Shown: positions 63,121 through 64,000 of the stretch, piece after piece
Numbering within the stretch: position 1 is the stretch's first letter
Layout: each line of letters opens with the position of its first letter
Notes under the pieces: generated by a model
Told to the model about the DNA's origin: nothing
Seen by the model: only the letters and a program-made list of their open reading frames with translations
Databases searched by the model: none
Origin: Rubrivivax sp.
GTDB lineage: Bacteria; Pseudomonadota; Gammaproteobacteria; Burkholderiales; Burkholderiaceae_C
DNA: 64,000 nucleotides
Assembly (NCBI GenBank): GCA_016707445.1
Contig: JADJHR010000002.1
Location: 1 to 64,000, forward strand
Direction: 5' to 3'
Made by a program: the position numbers and the translations under genes

Positions 63121-63936
63121 ATGGGACCAATGCAATTGATCGAGAGCCGCCCGGACGGCGCCACCGTGATGGCTGAAGCCCGACCGCGGCCGACCACCGT
63201 CGGGCCGTCGGTCGGAACCCGGCGACCGCAGCGCAGCGCGGAGGCCCTGATGCCCGATGCCGGAGTCTGGAACGAGTTGCTGGGCGGGCCCCCGCTGAAC
63301 AGCCAGGAGCTGGCGGCCCTGGCCGCCATGGCACGACCGCGCTTCGTGGCGCAGGGCGGCAGCATCTTCTCGCAGCAAGAGCAGGCGCGTTCGCTGGTTT
63401 TCGTCCGTGAAGGCGAAGCGGCCCTGGGCCACCGTGCCAGCGACGGACACTTCCGCATCGAAAGGCCGGTGCGCGGGCCCGGTTGGCTGGATCAGAGTTC
63501 GGCCTGGATCGACGCCGCGCACCCGATCGACGCGCGTGCAATGACGCCGCTGGTGGCGGTCGAACTGCCGCGCGAAGACCTGCAGGCCCTGTTGGCCGTA
63601 CAGCCGCAGCTGGCCCGGCGCCTGATCGCCGGCCTGGCGCGTGAGGTCCATACGCTGGCCGTCAACACACATGGCCTGATGCACAAGGACGCACCGGCGC
63701 GCTTTGCCCAGTGGTTGGTGGACCGTTGCCAGGCCTCGGCCGAGAACGAAAACGGGGGTGTCGTCAAGCTGGTGGAACGCAAGCGCGACATCGCGTCGCA
63801 GCTGGCGATCACGCCCGAGACGCTGTCACGCCTGATGCGCAGCCTCAGCCGTCAGGGCCTGATCAACGTTGCTGGCTATACCGTCCATGTCAGCGATCTC
63901 GACGGGCTCAAACGGGTGGCAGCAGCGGGCGACTGA
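63121..63936 (+). CDS. Crp/Fnr-family transcriptional regulator
   Basis: 271 residues from ATG 63121 (MGPMQLIE; ATG 63130 also possible). Cyclic-nucleotide-binding-like N-terminal beta roll (GGSIFSQQEQARSLVFVREGEAALG) and C-terminal HTH with RDIASQLAITPETLSRLMRSLSRQGLI. The cysteine cluster of Fnr is absent, so it is not an iron-sulfur oxygen sensor; more like Dnr or Crp. GGAGGGG precedes the start. Target unknown. Confidence 0.85.
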   Translation: MGPMQLIESRPDGATVMAEARPRPTTVGPSVGTRRPQRSAEALMPDAGVWNELLGGPPLNSQELAALAAMARPRFVAQGGSIFSQQEQARSLVFVREGEAALGHRASDGHFRIERPVRGPGWLDQSSAWIDAAHPIDARAMTPLVAVELPREDLQALLAVQPQLARRLIAGLAREVHTLAVNTHGLMHKDAPARFAQWLVDRCQASAENENGGVVKLVERKRDIASQLAITPETLSRLMRSLSRQGLINVAGYTVHVSDLDGLKRVAAAGD

Positions 63937-64000
63937 GGCCCCTTCAGGCCAGTTCAGGTCGCTGCATCGGGGGCGGCGCTGCTGACCTGCAGCAGCTGTG

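Noticed and set aside
63943..64000. Possible 3' end of a minus-strand gene at the right edge
   Set aside because: Two different frames give short open tails (for example ending AAPDAAT); too short to choose or identify.
1..64000. CRISPR array, IS element, integrase, prophage genes
   Set aside because: No regularly spaced repeats, transposase or integrase motifs were seen in any frame despite the island-like region 1-9784.

Overview
The window is a high-GC betaproteobacterial chromosome segment, most likely Burkholderiales of the Rubrivivax/Leptothrix/Ideonella type. The evidence is the gene orders tRNA-Met/hrcA/nadK/recN and mutM/TPR/lolB/ispE/tRNA-Gln/prs/rplY/pth, the his gene products, and a C-terminal module on the cyclophilin that I associate with this order. 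Taxonomy is inferred from gene order and protein style, not from a marker search.

Region 1 (1-9784) is an accessory island beside the 3' end of a tRNA-Met gene. A tightly overlapping minus-strand operon encodes an unknown 203-residue protein, a protein whose C-terminal half resembles DISARM DrmE, a NERD-nuclease/SF1-helicase fusion, and a DrmA-type (DISARM) helicase that runs off the left edge. An AIPR-family gene is divergent from it. This is the best candidate for an undescribed phage-defence arrangement. Several of its genes carry single-base frameshifts, and a very GC-rich tract of about 140 bp separates the AIPR gene from the tRNA.

Region 2 (9785-31413) is core genome. It holds heat-shock repression (hrcA), NAD kinase, recN, rapZ, a LON-domain protein, mutY with a dynamin-like GTPase, mutM, the lolB/ispE/tRNA-Gln/prs/rplY/pth block, then on the minus strand vapB-vapC-hisC-hisB-hisH-hisA-hisF-rsmD-coaD-ferredoxin. 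A VapBC toxin-antitoxin pair heads the his run and overlaps hisC.

Region 3 (31414-53326) is mixed core and metabolic: a hotdog thioesterase, a small cytochrome c, lemA, proA, an AEC transporter, topB, a SET-domain protein, birA, a SPOR protein, a NitT/TauT-type ABC importer, an acyl-CoA ligase, a phosphoribosyltransferase, an OmpA-like lipoprotein, a DsrE/TusA/SQR/DUF1641 sulfur operon, a Ser/Thr kinase and a cyclophilin.

Region 4 (53327-58010) is a hexarate (galactarate/glucarate-type) catabolic locus. The dehydratase, GntR regulator and aldolase are intact, but at least five neighbours (SMP-30 lactonase, TRAP DctP, TRAP DctM, KDG kinase, tartronate-semialdehyde reductase) survive only as fragments with their interiors missing. 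Region 5 (58011-64000) has a secreted beta-propeller lipoprotein, a diguanylate cyclase, an MFS exporter and a Crp/Fnr regulator.

A recurring theme is single-base frameshifts, several in short homopolymers, in otherwise well-conserved genes (hisH, acyl-CoA ligase, DrmE-like, AIPR, DrmA). These look more like sequencing or assembly indels than old pseudogenes. The internally deleted genes of region 4 are not explained that way.
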